From: Geodermatophilus sp. TF02-6
Lineage (GTDB): Bacteria > Actinomycetota > Actinomycetes > Mycobacteriales > Geodermatophilaceae
DNA length: 64,000 nt
Reading direction: 5' to 3'
Assembly: GCF_003319115.1 (NCBI RefSeq)
Contig: NZ_QOHF01000014.1
Coordinates: 1 to 64,000, forward strand
The notes under the pieces were generated by a model. That model searched no databases, was not told the DNA's origin, and was given only the letters and a program-made list of their open reading frames with translations. The first letter of the stretch is position 1. Every line of letters begins with the position of its first letter. This document shows positions 1 through 7,345 of this stretch, piece after piece. A program made the position numbers and the translations under genes.

Positions 1-104
1 CCGTCTCGCAGATCTCACGCTGGACATCAACGGTGTCGAGCGAGCAGGGCGATGACGAGGCGGCACCTCGGGCGCATCACCGACCCAACCAAGATCGGTG
101 ACGG
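1..104. other. Leading stretch; possible last codons of an upstream gene
   Basis: Reading from base 2, an open frame runs into the window and stops at the TGA at 53-55; its last residues include LTLDINGVER. It could be the 3' end of a plus-strand gene that begins before the window, perhaps partnering the response regulator that follows, but it is too short to identify. The rest up to 104 shows no gene, no clear Shine-Dalgarno sequence and no strong hairpin. Confidence 0.2.
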
Positions 105-818
105 ATGGATGGTGCACCAGTGAGCACGGACGGATCCGGTCGCCCGACCGTGTCCCCGGGCGGGTCCGGTCGCCCGGCCGTCTTCCTCGTCGACGACCAC
201 GCGATGGTCCGGACCGGCGTGCGGACCGAGCTCGGCGACGCGGTCACCGTCGTCGGGGAGGCCGCCGATGTCGCCGGCGCCGTCGAGGGCATCCGCGCCG
301 CCGTGCCCGACGTCGTCCTGCTCGACGTGCACCTGCCCGGCGGCGGGGGCCGTGCCGTGCTCGAGGAGCTGCGGGCCGAGCTGCCGTCGGTGCGCTGGCT
401 GGCGCTGTCGGTGTCCGACGCCGCCGAGGACGTCATCGCCGTGATCCGGGCCGGCGCCCGCGGCTACGTCACCAAGACCATCTCCGGGCCGGACCTGCGC
501 GACGCCGTCCGGAGGGTGGCCGACGGCGACGTGGTGTTCAGCCCGCGGCTGGCCGGGTTCGTGCTCGACGCGTTCGCCGCCTCGTCGTCCCCCGCGCCCG
601 AGGACCCGGCCACCGACCCCGGCCTGGACCTGCTCAGCGCCCGCGAGCGCGAGGTCATGCAGCTCCTGGCCCGCGGCTACACCTACCGGGAGATCGGCTC
701 GCGGCTGTTCATCTCGGTGAAGACGGTCGAGTCGCACGCGTCGAACGTGCTGCGCAAGCTGCAGCTGTCCAACCGCAACGAGCTCACCCGCTGGGCGGCC
801 ACCAACCGCCTGCTGTGA
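105..818 (+). CDS. Two-component response regulator, LuxR/NarL type
   Basis: A 237-residue DNA-binding response regulator. The receiver domain (about residues 25-140) has the acidic pair at D30-D31, the phospho-acceptor Asp at about D74 in VVLLDVHLPG, a Ser switch residue near 102 and the conserved Lys at about 124. The C-terminal LuxR helix-turn-helix (about 170-237) reads LSAREREVMQLLARG followed by KTVESHASNVLRKL, typical of the NarL/FixJ family. It probably acts with a sensor kinase encoded before the window. The start is uncertain: ATG at 105, or GTG at 120, which begins VSTDG. The first 20 or so residues are Gly/Pro-rich and nonconserved-looking either way. Downstream is about 300 bp without a gene. 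The signal is unknown. Confidence 0.9.
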   Translation: MDGAPVSTDGSGRPTVSPGGSGRPAVFLVDDHAMVRTGVRTELGDAVTVVGEAADVAGAVEGIRAAVPDVVLLDVHLPGGGGRAVLEELRAELPSVRWLALSVSDAAEDVIAVIRAGARGYVTKTISGPDLRDAVRRVADGDVVFSPRLAGFVLDAFAASSSPAPEDPATDPGLDLLSAREREVMQLLARGYTYREIGSRLFISVKTVESHASNVLRKLQLSNRNELTRWAATNRLL

Positions 819-1114
819 GCGGGCGAGACCTGCCCGGGCCGATCTCGTGGGCTGGTCGTCGAGCACGGTGATGCGGACGGCGGGGTACCGGGGGCGACCC
901 GCGCGAACTCCTCGACCGGCGCCCCCGGTGTGACCGGGCTGTGTGCCCGGGCTCCGGGAGCGCGCTCGGGGTGGTCCGGAGGACGGGGGCGCGAGGCCCG
1001 GGTCGGCCGGTGTCCGCGGTACAGCCAGCAGGGCTCCCCACGCTCGTGCTGCCGGAGTCCCGTGCGGTGGTCGTCGTCCGGGAGCCGCCTGGTGCGCCGG
1101 GGTCTGGGCTCGGC
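819..1114. other. Intergenic region, no supported gene
   Basis: About 300 bases between the convergent response regulator and PIG-L genes. Open frames cross it on both strands but none has a ribosome-binding site, a recognisable domain or a sensible start. A short minus-strand stretch reads YPAVRITVLDDQ, which could be a decayed coding remnant but could not be assigned. A weak hairpin follows the response-regulator stop. Confidence 0.4.
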
Positions 1115-1849
1115 TCAGGCCGTGTGCACGACCTGGAAGGCCTCGGCCAGCCGACCGTCGGGGAGGCCGAACCGGCGGGCGGTCTGCCGCATCCAGCCGC
1201 CGACGAAGCCCTCGAGGTCGGGCATGTGGCTGACCTGGGTGACGTGGCTCTTGAGCGCGGCGAACTTCAGCTCGATGACGTCGGTGACGTCGACGGCGTG
1301 GTCCGCGCGGGGGCTGGCGCCCAGCCACACCTCGGACACCGTCCAGGCATCCAGGCCCTCCTCGGCGAGCAGCTCGGGGAAGGCGAACCGGTTGCGGGCG
1401 TCGGGGTAGACCGCCCGCAGCGTCGACTCGCCGACGGTCATGTGGTCGGGGTGGCTGGCCCCGATCCGGTCCCACCACCTCTCGGGCGAGCTGGTCAGCA
1501 CCCGCTGCGGCCGCACCTGCCGGATCACCCGGCTGATGTCGCGGCGCAGGTCGAGGGTCAGCTCCAGCCGGCCGTCGGGGTAGCCGAGGAAGCGGACGTC
1601 CTCGACCCCCACGGCCCCGGCCGCCGCCTGCTGCTCGGCGCGGCGCAGCGGCCCCATCCGCTCGCGCGGCGTCTCGTCGAAGCCGCCGGCGTCGCCGTCG
1701 GTGACGATGAGGTAGGTGACCTCGGTGCCGGCCGCGGCCCAGGTGGCCACGGTGCCGGCGCTGCCGAAGTCGACGTCGTCGGGGTGGGCGAGCACGCAGA
1801 GGGCCCGCTCGACGTACTCGGCGGGCGTGCGAGGCTGCGGGGAGGTCAC
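1115..1849 (-). CDS. PIG-L / LmbE family deacetylase
   Basis: A 244-residue protein of the zinc-dependent N-acetylglucosamine deacetylase superfamily, which includes MshB of mycothiol synthesis and LmbE-like proteins. It has the N-terminal metal motif AHPDDVDFG (about residues 21-29), a glycine-rich stretch TDGDAGG, and the later SHPDHM motif that supplies the third metal ligand. The substrate cannot be told from sequence. The start used is the GTG at 1849, giving VTSPQPRTPAEYVERAL; an in-frame ATG at 1879 would add ten residues and leave only 14 bases after the chorismate mutase stop. Neither has a strong Shine-Dalgarno sequence. The gene lies directly downstream of chorismate mutase on the same strand, so the two may be cotranscribed. 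Confidence 0.88.
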   Translation of the reverse strand: MTSPQPRTPAEYVERALCVLAHPDDVDFGSAGTVATWAAAGTEVTYLIVTDGDAGGFDETPRERMGPLRRAEQQAAAGAVGVEDVRFLGYPDGRLELTLDLRRDISRVIRQVRPQRVLTSSPERWWDRIGASHPDHMTVGESTLRAVYPDARNRFAFPELLAEEGLDAWTVSEVWLGASPRADHAVDVTDVIELKFAALKSHVTQVSHMPDLEGFVGGWMRQTARRFGLPDGRLAEAFQVVHTA

Positions 1850-1893
1850 CCGGCGGAGCCTAGGCGCCGGACGTGACATCCGGTGGCCGGGCC

Positions 1894-2169
1894 TCAGAGC
1901 CGGCCGCGGCCCTGGCGCAGCAGCATCATGCCGAGGGCGGCGCCGTCCCGGCCGAGAGCGGTCTGGAAGCGGGTGAGCACCTGCTGCTCGCGGGCCAGCG
2001 AGAGCCGGGTGCCGCCGGCGGCCCGGCGCAGCTCGCCGATCTGCTGGGACACGGCCAGCCGGTGCTGCACCAGCCGGATGATCTCGGCGTCGCAGGCGTC
2101 GATCTCCTCGCGGAGCTCGGCGATGCGTTCGTCGGCGGGCGCGGCGGGGGTGTCGATCGTGGCGGTCAT
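1894..2169 (-). CDS. aroQ: Chorismate mutase, AroQ type
   Basis: A 91-residue monofunctional chorismate mutase converting chorismate to prephenate, the branch point to Phe and Tyr. The all-helical AroQ pattern is clear: REEIDACDAEI in helix 1, then VSQQIGELRR, GGTRLSLAREQQV and the C-terminal LLRQGRGRL. From memory this closely matches the intracellular mycobacterial enzyme (Rv0948c type), whose C-terminal GRGRL tail contacts DAHP synthase and is activated by it; the same tail is kept here. The start is the ATG at 2169, preceded by GGAGGG with good spacing. It is divergent from pcrA, as in mycobacteria. Upstream lie a leaderless leader peptide and a terminator-like hairpin, so the gene is probably controlled by transcription attenuation. 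Confidence 0.93.
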   Translation of the reverse strand: MTATIDTPAAPADERIAELREEIDACDAEIIRLVQHRLAVSQQIGELRRAAGGTRLSLAREQQVLTRFQTALGRDGAALGMMLLRQGRGRL

Positions 2170-2221
2170 CGCGGGGTCCCTCCGGGGCGGGCTGTCGGGC
2201 CGTCGGACCCCGGAACGAGGA

Positions 2222-2250
2222 ACGCCCCGGGCTCCTCGGGCCCGGGGCGT
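2222..2250 (-). terminator. Probable attenuator hairpin upstream of chorismate mutase
   Basis: On the minus strand an 11-bp perfect stem (2222-2232 with 2240-2250) closes a 7-base loop and is followed by TTCCTCGTT. It lies 18 bases after the leader-peptide stop and 53 bases before the chorismate mutase ATG, the arrangement expected of an amino-acid attenuator. A competing antiterminator has not been worked out. Confidence 0.7.
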
Positions 2251-2267
2251 CGGTTTGCGGCGGATGC

Positions 2268-2330
2268 TCAGCCAGCGAGAACGGACACCGGGACCCGGTG
2301 GCCGTAGTAAAAGCTGGAGGCGGTGAGCAC
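2268..2330 (-). CDS. Leader peptide with Phe-Tyr-Tyr run for chorismate mutase attenuation
   Basis: A 20-codon ORF starting at GTG 2330 and ending at TGA 2268-2270; it begins VLTASSFYYGH and ends SVLAG. Codons 7-9 are TTT-TAC-TAC, and TTT is rare in this genome. A -10-like CAGACT ends exactly 7 bases before the GTG, so the message would be leaderless, as seen for many genes here. Stalling at Phe/Tyr codons when these amino acids are scarce would prevent the downstream hairpin from forming and let chorismate mutase be transcribed. Ribosome-mediated attenuation ahead of chorismate mutase has, as I recall, been reported in Corynebacterium. The ORF is too short for ordinary gene finders. Confidence 0.72.
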   Translation of the reverse strand: MLTASSFYYGHRVPVSVLAG

Positions 2331-2337
2331 GGCATGC

Positions 2338-2343
2338 AGTCTG
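2338..2343 (-). promoter_or_regulatory. -10 element (CAGACT) for leaderless chorismate mutase leader
   Basis: CAGACT on the minus strand, 7 bases upstream of GTG 2330. The same hexamer with the same 7-base spacing precedes the folD-like ORF at 14879, which supports it as a real actinobacterial -10 box. Confidence 0.55.
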
Positions 2344-2430
2344 CCACAGCCGTGGTCGTGCGCGCGACCACCCAGCCGATGGACTCAACCGCCGGGGGCG
2401 CGGGGCAGGGGCGGGGTCACCCGACCGAAC

Positions 2431-2436
2431 TACAGT
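2431..2436 (+). promoter_or_regulatory. -10 element (TACAGT) upstream of the pcrA micro-ORF
   Basis: TACAGT matches the TANNNT consensus and lies 9 bases before the ATG at 2446, so transcription would begin at or just before the micro-ORF rather than at pcrA. Confidence 0.55.
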
Positions 2437-2445
2437 GATGTCGTC

Positions 2446-2508
2446 ATGAACCCACCCCACGAAAACGCTCCGCTGGCGCTCCACGTTTCCGCGGGGACCC
2501 CGGGATGA
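2446..2508 (+). CDS. 20-residue micro-ORF translationally coupled to pcrA
   Basis: ATG at 2446 opens a 20-codon frame beginning MNPPHENAPLALHV and ending AGTPG. Its TGA (2506-2508) overlaps the pcrA ATG (2505-2507) as ATGA. A near relative of the same length, beginning MSPIHDDAPPALHV, sits between two permease genes at 30828-30890, and a longer composite relative lies at 29423-29593. Because pcrA has no independent Shine-Dalgarno sequence, ribosomes probably reach it by reinitiation after this ORF. Whether the peptide itself has a role is unknown. Confidence 0.55.
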   Translation: MNPPHENAPLALHVSAGTPG

Positions 2509-4823
2509 GCGTCCAGCAGGCCCTCCCCGGTACCGCCGCGCTCCAGCGCTCCGCCTCCGGCCAGGGGGGGCGGGAGCTGGACCGGATGCTCGCCGGTCTC
2601 AACGGGCCCCAGCGTCAGGCCGTCGTCCACGAGGGCGGGCCGCTGCTCATCGTGGCCGGGGCCGGCTCGGGCAAGACCCGGGTGCTCGCCCACCGCATCG
2701 CCTACCTGCTCGGCGCCCGCGGTGTGCAGCCGGGCGAGGTGCTGGCGATCACCTTCACCAACAAGGCCGCCGGGGAGATGAAGGAGCGGGTGGCCGCGCT
2801 CGTGGGCCCGCGTGCCCGGGCCATGTGGGTGTCGACGTTCCACTCGATGTGCGTGCGCATCCTGCGCGCTCAAGCCGCCGAGCTCGGCCTGAAGTCGTCG
2901 TTCACGATCTACGACCAGGGCGACTCGGTGCGGCTGATGACGATGGTGGCCCGCGACCTGGACCTCGACGCCAAGCGCTACCCGGGCCGCAGCCTCGCCG
3001 CGCAGGTGTCGAACCTGAAGAACGAGCTGGTCGACGAGGAGAGCTTCACGCCGCAGACGGCGCCGGAGAAGGTGCTCGCGGAGGCGTACCGGCTCTACCA
3101 GCAGCGGCTGCGCGAGGCGCACGCGCTGGACTTCGACGACCTGATCATGACCACGGTGCACCTGCTGCAGGCGTTCCCGGACGTCGCCGAGCACTACCGC
3201 CGCCGGTTCCGACACGTGCTGGTCGACGAGTACCAGGACACCAACCACGCGCAGTACGTGCTGGTCCGCGAACTGGTCGGCACCGGGGAGGGCGGCGTGC
3301 CCCCGGCCGAGCTGTGCGTGGTGGGCGACGCCGACCAGTCGATCTACGCCTTCCGCGGCGCGACCATCCGCAACATCGACGAGTTCGAGCGGGACTACCC
3401 CGAGGCGACGACGATCCTGCTGGAGCAGAACTACCGCTCCACCCAGCGGATCCTCCGGGCGGCCAACCAGGTCATCGCCAAGAACACCGGCCGCCGTCCG
3501 AAGAACCTGTGGACCGACGCCGGCGACGGCGAGCTGATCTGCGGCTACGTCGCCGAGAACGAGCACGACGAGGCTGCCTGGGTCGCCGAGCAGATCGACG
3601 AGCTGGTCGACGAGGGAAAGGCGCAACCCAAGGACATCGCCGTCTTCTACCGCACCAACAACGCCTCCCGGGTGTTCGAGGAGGTGTTCATCCGCGTCGG
3701 CATGCCCTACAAGGTGGTCGGCGGGGTGCGCTTCTACGAGCGCAAGGAGGTCCGCGACGCGCTGGCCTACCTCAAGGTGGTGGCCAACCCGGCCGACGTG
3801 GTCAGCCTGCGCCGGGTGATCAACACGCCGAAGCGGGGCATCGGCGAGCGCGCCGAGGCCTGCGTGGAGACCTTCGCCGAGCGGGAGCGGATCGCGTTCG
3901 CCTCCGCCCTGCGCCGCTGCTCGGAGATCGACTCGCTGGCCCCCCGTTCGAGAAAGGCCGCACTCGACTTCGTCTCCCTGCTCGAGGAGTTCGAGCAGCT
4001 GGTGGAGACCGGCTCGGGCCCGGCGGCGCTGCTGGAGAGCATTCTCGACCGGACCGGTTACCTGGCGGAGCTGCAGGCGAGCACCGACCCGCAGGACGAG
4101 GGCCGGGTCGACAACCTCAACGAGCTGATCTCCGTGGCCGCCGAGTTCGAGGCGGCCAACCCCGGGGGCTCGGTCCCCGACTTCCTCGAGCAGGTGTCGC
4201 TGGTCGCTGATGCCGACCAGGTGCCTGGTGGGGTGGTGGGGTCGGGTGACGACATGGCTGGGGACGAGGCGGGCGTGGTCACCCTGATGACCCTGCACAC
4301 CGCCAAGGGCCTGGAGTTCCCGGTCGTCTTCCTCACCGGCCTGGAGGACGGCGTCTTCCCGCACCTGCGCGCGCTCGGTGACCCGCGGGAGCTGGAGGAG
4401 GAGCGCAGGCTGGCCTACGTCGGCATCACCCGGGCGCAGAAGCGGCTGTTCGTCTCCCGCGCCACGGTGCGCACCAGCTGGGGGCAGCCGGCCTACAACC
4501 CGCCGTCCCGCTTCCTCGACGAGCTCCCCGGTGACACCGTGCACTGGGCGGGCAAGGAGCCCACGCCGGCGCCGAGCACGTACTCCTCGGCGCAGTCGCG
4601 GGTGGCGGCCACGGGGCTGTCCACCGGCGGGCTGCGCGGCGGCGCCGGCAACCGCCCGGTCATCTCCGTCGAGGTCGGCGATCGGGTCAGCCACGACGCG
4701 TTCGGGCTGGGCACCGTCGTCGAGGTCAACGGGGTCGGCGACAAGGCCCAGGCGACGGTCGACTTCGGCTCCGGTGGCACCAAGCGCCTCGTCCTGCGCT
4801 ACGCGCCCTTGGTGAAGCTCTGA
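2505..4823 (+). CDS. pcrA: ATP-dependent DNA helicase PcrA/UvrD
   Basis: A 772-residue superfamily 1A 3'-5' DNA helicase used in nucleotide excision repair and in clearing stalled replication or transcription complexes. Visible motifs are the Q-motif LNGPQRQAV (32-40), Walker A AGAGSGKT (51-58), motif Ia ITFTNKAAGEM, Walker B VDEYQDTN, motif III GDADQSIYAFRG, motif IV QNYRST, motif V TLHTAKGLEF and motif VI VGITRAQKRL. The last 50 or so residues (DRVSHDAFGLGTVVEV) form the Tudor-like domain that binds RNA polymerase. The length is normal for actinobacterial PcrA. The start at ATG 2505 overlaps the stop of a 20-codon micro-ORF. Mycobacteria also place it beside chorismate mutase and an M23 peptidase. 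Confidence 0.97.
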   Translation: MSVQQALPGTAALQRSASGQGGRELDRMLAGLNGPQRQAVVHEGGPLLIVAGAGSGKTRVLAHRIAYLLGARGVQPGEVLAITFTNKAAGEMKERVAALVGPRARAMWVSTFHSMCVRILRAQAAELGLKSSFTIYDQGDSVRLMTMVARDLDLDAKRYPGRSLAAQVSNLKNELVDEESFTPQTAPEKVLAEAYRLYQQRLREAHALDFDDLIMTTVHLLQAFPDVAEHYRRRFRHVLVDEYQDTNHAQYVLVRELVGTGEGGVPPAELCVVGDADQSIYAFRGATIRNIDEFERDYPEATTILLEQNYRSTQRILRAANQVIAKNTGRRPKNLWTDAGDGELICGYVAENEHDEAAWVAEQIDELVDEGKAQPKDIAVFYRTNNASRVFEEVFIRVGMPYKVVGGVRFYERKEVRDALAYLKVVANPADVVSLRRVINTPKRGIGERAEACVETFAERERIAFASALRRCSEIDSLAPRSRKAALDFVSLLEEFEQLVETGSGPAALLESILDRTGYLAELQASTDPQDEGRVDNLNELISVAAEFEAANPGGSVPDFLEQVSLVADADQVPGGVVGSGDDMAGDEAGVVTLMTLHTAKGLEFPVVFLTGLEDGVFPHLRALGDPRELEEERRLAYVGITRAQKRLFVSRATVRTSWGQPAYNPPSRFLDELPGDTVHWAGKEPTPAPSTYSSAQSRVAATGLSTGGLRGGAGNRPVISVEVGDRVSHDAFGLGTVVEVNGVGDKAQATVDFGSGGTKRLVLRYAPLVKL

Positions 4824-4885
4824 ACCACTGAGCCGAGGTCGCCCAGCGTCGTGATCCGGCACGGCTCGTCGTGCGGGCCTGCGGG

Positions 4886-5692
4886 TCAGATGGAGACGCC
4901 GCGTTCGGCGAGGAACTCCTCGGGGTCGATCGGCTTGCCGGTCATGCCGCTGCGGTGGATCTCGTAGTGCAGGTGCGGCCCGGTCGACTGGCCCTCGCTG
5001 CCGACCTTCGCGATCGGGTCGCCGGCGTGCACGATGTCCCCGGCGGCCACGGAGTAGTAGCGCATGTGCCCGTAGACGTGCACGTTGCCGTCGGCGTCCT
5101 GGATGTAGACGGCGTTGCCGTACCCGGAGGCCCGGCCGGCCCGGATGACCACGCCGTCGGTGGCCGCCACGATCGGGGTGCCGAGCGGCGCGGCGAGGTC
5201 GATGCCGTAGTGCATGGAGCCCCAGCGCATGCAGAAGCAGGTGGTCAGCCGGCCCTGGGCTGGCAGCACGGTCTTCGGCTCCCGTGCGGCGCGGGAGGCG
5301 GCGAGCACGTCGAGGCGGGCCTGGGCCTCGGCCTCGGTGATGCCCCGGCGCACGCCGGCGTCCTCCACGTCGCCGGTCAGGCCGATGTCGGAGGCGGCCC
5401 CCAGGCCGTAGTCGGCGGCGCTGACCGAGCCTGCCGCGGGTCCGGAGCCCAGCAGGCCGGGCAGAGCGGCGACCACGGCCCCGGCGACCAGTGCGGCCAG
5501 CCACAGCGGTCCGCGCCGGCCCGGTGGCCGGGGGAGGGCGCGGCGCCGGGGGGCCGGGCGGTCCTCGGCCGCGGGGGCGCCGGGATCCCGGACGGGGGCG
5601 TCGTGGGCGCTCCGGGCAGGGACGGCGTCGGTGGCCGGCTCGCGGTCGGTCCTCGGTCGCTCCAGCAGCGCGGGCCCGGTCGAGCGAGTCAC
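4886..5692 (-). CDS. M23 (LytM-type) peptidase, membrane-anchored
   Basis: A 268-residue cell-envelope protein. The first 60 or so residues are Pro/Arg-rich and cytoplasmic, one membrane helix covers about 63-80, and the rest is extracytoplasmic. The M23 domain starts near residue 145 and has the zinc ligands H161 and D165 (HYGID), the HVYGHM motif near 205, and the GPHLHYE motif with H240 and H242. It should therefore be an active zinc endopeptidase cutting peptidoglycan crosslinks. Two cysteines (TCFC) lie just before the metal site. The start is GTG 5692 with AAGG six bases upstream. It is convergent with pcrA, an order kept in mycobacteria (Rv0949/Rv0950c). Confidence 0.92.
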   Translation of the reverse strand: MTRSTGPALLERPRTDREPATDAVPARSAHDAPVRDPGAPAAEDRPAPRRRALPRPPGRRGPLWLAALVAGAVVAALPGLLGSGPAAGSVSAADYGLGAASDIGLTGDVEDAGVRRGITEAEAQARLDVLAASRAAREPKTVLPAQGRLTTCFCMRWGSMHYGIDLAAPLGTPIVAATDGVVIRAGRASGYGNAVYIQDADGNVHVYGHMRYYSVAAGDIVHAGDPIAKVGSEGQSTGPHLHYEIHRSGMTGKPIDPEEFLAERGVSI

Positions 5693-5913
5693 GGAGCACC
5701 TTCTTCGTGAGCGACCCTCCGAGCGGACGCCGCGAGGGCGGTCCGTCGGGGGAGCGACGGCGGTGGAGGCGTCCGGGTGGACGCCCGCCGGCTGGTACCG
5801 GCGCCGTGATCGGACCGTAACGATCAGTCAGGTCGCCGTCCGCCCCGGACACCCCCGTGTCGCCGTGTCTGCAAGAGGTGGGACGGATGGGACGACTGGG
5901 GAGGTCCTCGAGC

Positions 5914-6810
5914 TCAGGCGACGGCGGCGGGCGCCGGGACCGGGGTGGCGGGCGTCCGGTGGCCGGCGAGGGTCGCGGCGATCTCGTCGACCACGCCCCG
6001 GTGGAAGGGCAGCGACATGTGGCCCACCCCGCGGACCAGCACGTTGCGGGTGCGCAGGTCGGCGTGGTCGCAGCGGGCGGCGTTGGTCGGGAGCACGACC
6101 TGGTCGAGGTCGCTGTAGATGGCGGTCACCGGGGTGCGGATGCCCGGCGCCGGCCCGGCCAGCTCCCGCAGCACCGTCGACCCGGGCCGCAGCTGGCGCA
6201 CCAGCGGGGTGGGCAGCAGGTGGGCCAGCACCGAGCCCTGGTGCGGCGTCCCCAGGGTCACCAGCGACTCCACGCGCGCATCGCCCTCCTGGCGTTGCAC
6301 GTGGTAGCGGGCGATGAGGCCGCCGAGGCTGTGGCCCACCACGTGCACCCGCTCGTGGCCGGTCTGCTCGCAGACACGCTGCAGGTGATCGCCGAGGTCG
6401 CGCGCCCCGCGGGCGATCTCGGCCAGCAGGGGGCTGTAGTTCCAGGAGCACACGTGGGCGAAGCCGCGGCGGCGCAGGCTGCGGCGCATCACCGCGAAGA
6501 TCGAGTGGTTGTCCACCAGGCCGTGCACGAGGACGACGGGGATGCGGGCGGCCAGCGGGTCGGCGGCGAACAGCGCCCGGACCTCCGGCGGCTGCTCGCC
6601 GGGCCGGCAGCGCGGGTCGAGGCGCAGCGGCTCGGTGCGCGTGCCGAGGGGGTACATGAGCACGTGGGCCCCGACGAGAGCCAGTTCGGTGATCCCCCCG
6701 GTCAGCGTCGCGCGGGTCATCAGCGAGCGCACCGCGCCCCGTGGCGCTCCCGTCCGGCCGGCGCCGGTGTGCGACGCTGGGCCGGACTCCGGGTCGCTGA
6801 GTGGACGCAT
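5914..6810 (-). CDS. Alpha/beta hydrolase, triacylglycerol-lipase type
   Basis: A 298-residue alpha/beta hydrolase. The oxyanion segment VVLVHGLVDNHSIF and the nucleophile elbow VVGHSLGGLIARYH (Ser in GHSLG) are clear. An Asp in YSDLDQVV and a His in GVGHMSLPFH are good candidates for the rest of the triad. The layout resembles secreted or membrane-associated bacterial lipases/PGAP1-like esterases, but the substrate is unknown. There is no clear signal peptide; a hydrophobic stretch GGITELALVGAHVLMYPLG near residue 40 may contact membrane. ATG 6810 was chosen because GGGAGG lies five bases upstream; an internal ATG at 6720 is an alternative. Confidence 0.85.
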   Translation of the reverse strand: MRPLSDPESGPASHTGAGRTGAPRGAVRSLMTRATLTGGITELALVGAHVLMYPLGTRTEPLRLDPRCRPGEQPPEVRALFAADPLAARIPVVLVHGLVDNHSIFAVMRRSLRRRGFAHVCSWNYSPLLAEIARGARDLGDHLQRVCEQTGHERVHVVGHSLGGLIARYHVQRQEGDARVESLVTLGTPHQGSVLAHLLPTPLVRQLRPGSTVLRELAGPAPGIRTPVTAIYSDLDQVVLPTNAARCDHADLRTRNVLVRGVGHMSLPFHRGVVDEIAATLAGHRTPATPVPAPAAVA

Positions 6811-6993
6811 CGTGCCTCCCGGTTCGTGACCGCCGGTGCAGCCCTGGTCCGACCGTCCACCGGCTGTCAGGGACCTCCCAGGGGTGCCCCGGTTGACCGA
6901 ACCGTAATGCCGTCGTGTGGTGGGCGTCACACAGGCTCGGGGTCCGGAGCCGATTCGAGGCCGGACCGTGACCTGTTCGACGAAGGGGGACCC

Positions 6994-7269
6994 GTGGCCG
7001 CCCGCGATGGCTCCACCCGCGACCGCGGCACCCCCCCCCGGGCACGCCGCCTCCGCGCAGGGTGCGGTGCGCACCTCGACCGCCCGCCGGAGTGCCGTCC
7101 GGCGCCTCTGCCCGCGCCGGCACCCGCCGGGCCGGTCGACGGGCTCGTGGTCGGCGCGGCGCCCCGGACCGCCCGGCTGACCGGCGTGCTGCTCGTCCTC
7201 GCCGGCCTGGCCGGTGCTGTCGGCGTCTTCCCGACCCACCTCGTCGTGGGCGGCGCAGCCGGCCGCTGA
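6994..7269 (+). CDS. Small membrane protein of unknown function
   Basis: A 91-residue ORF starting at GTG 6994, with AAGGGGGA four bases upstream. The first two thirds are Arg/Pro-rich and show no domain. The C-terminal third has one strong membrane helix (about [18 protein letters not shown], residues 63-80) and ends shortly after. The good ribosome-binding site and sensible topology argue for a real gene; its odd N-terminal composition argues for caution. It lies between the divergent lipase and sucC, in the same direction as sucC. Confidence 0.45.
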   Translation: MAARDGSTRDRGTPPRARRLRAGCGAHLDRPPECRPAPLPAPAPAGPVDGLVVGAAPRTARLTGVLLVLAGLAGAVGVFPTHLVVGGAAGR

Positions 7270-7331
7270 GGGGCGCGCTGTGACGCCGTGCACCCCGCCA
7301 CGCCGGTGCGGCGACCCGGTCTCGCGGGGGA

Positions 7332-7337
7332 TACGGT
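7332..7337 (+). promoter_or_regulatory. -10 element (TACGGT) of sucC
   Basis: TACGGT ends 8 bases before the sucC GTG at 7346, which predicts a leaderless or nearly leaderless sucCD message. Confidence 0.6.
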
Positions 7338-7345
7338 GCCTGTTC

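Noticed and set aside
2430-5852. An open frame of over 1100 codons on the minus strand opposite pcrA
   Set aside because: It is antisense to a clear helicase and M23 peptidase, is full of Arg/Gly/Pro runs and has no domain; long antisense frames are expected at this GC content.
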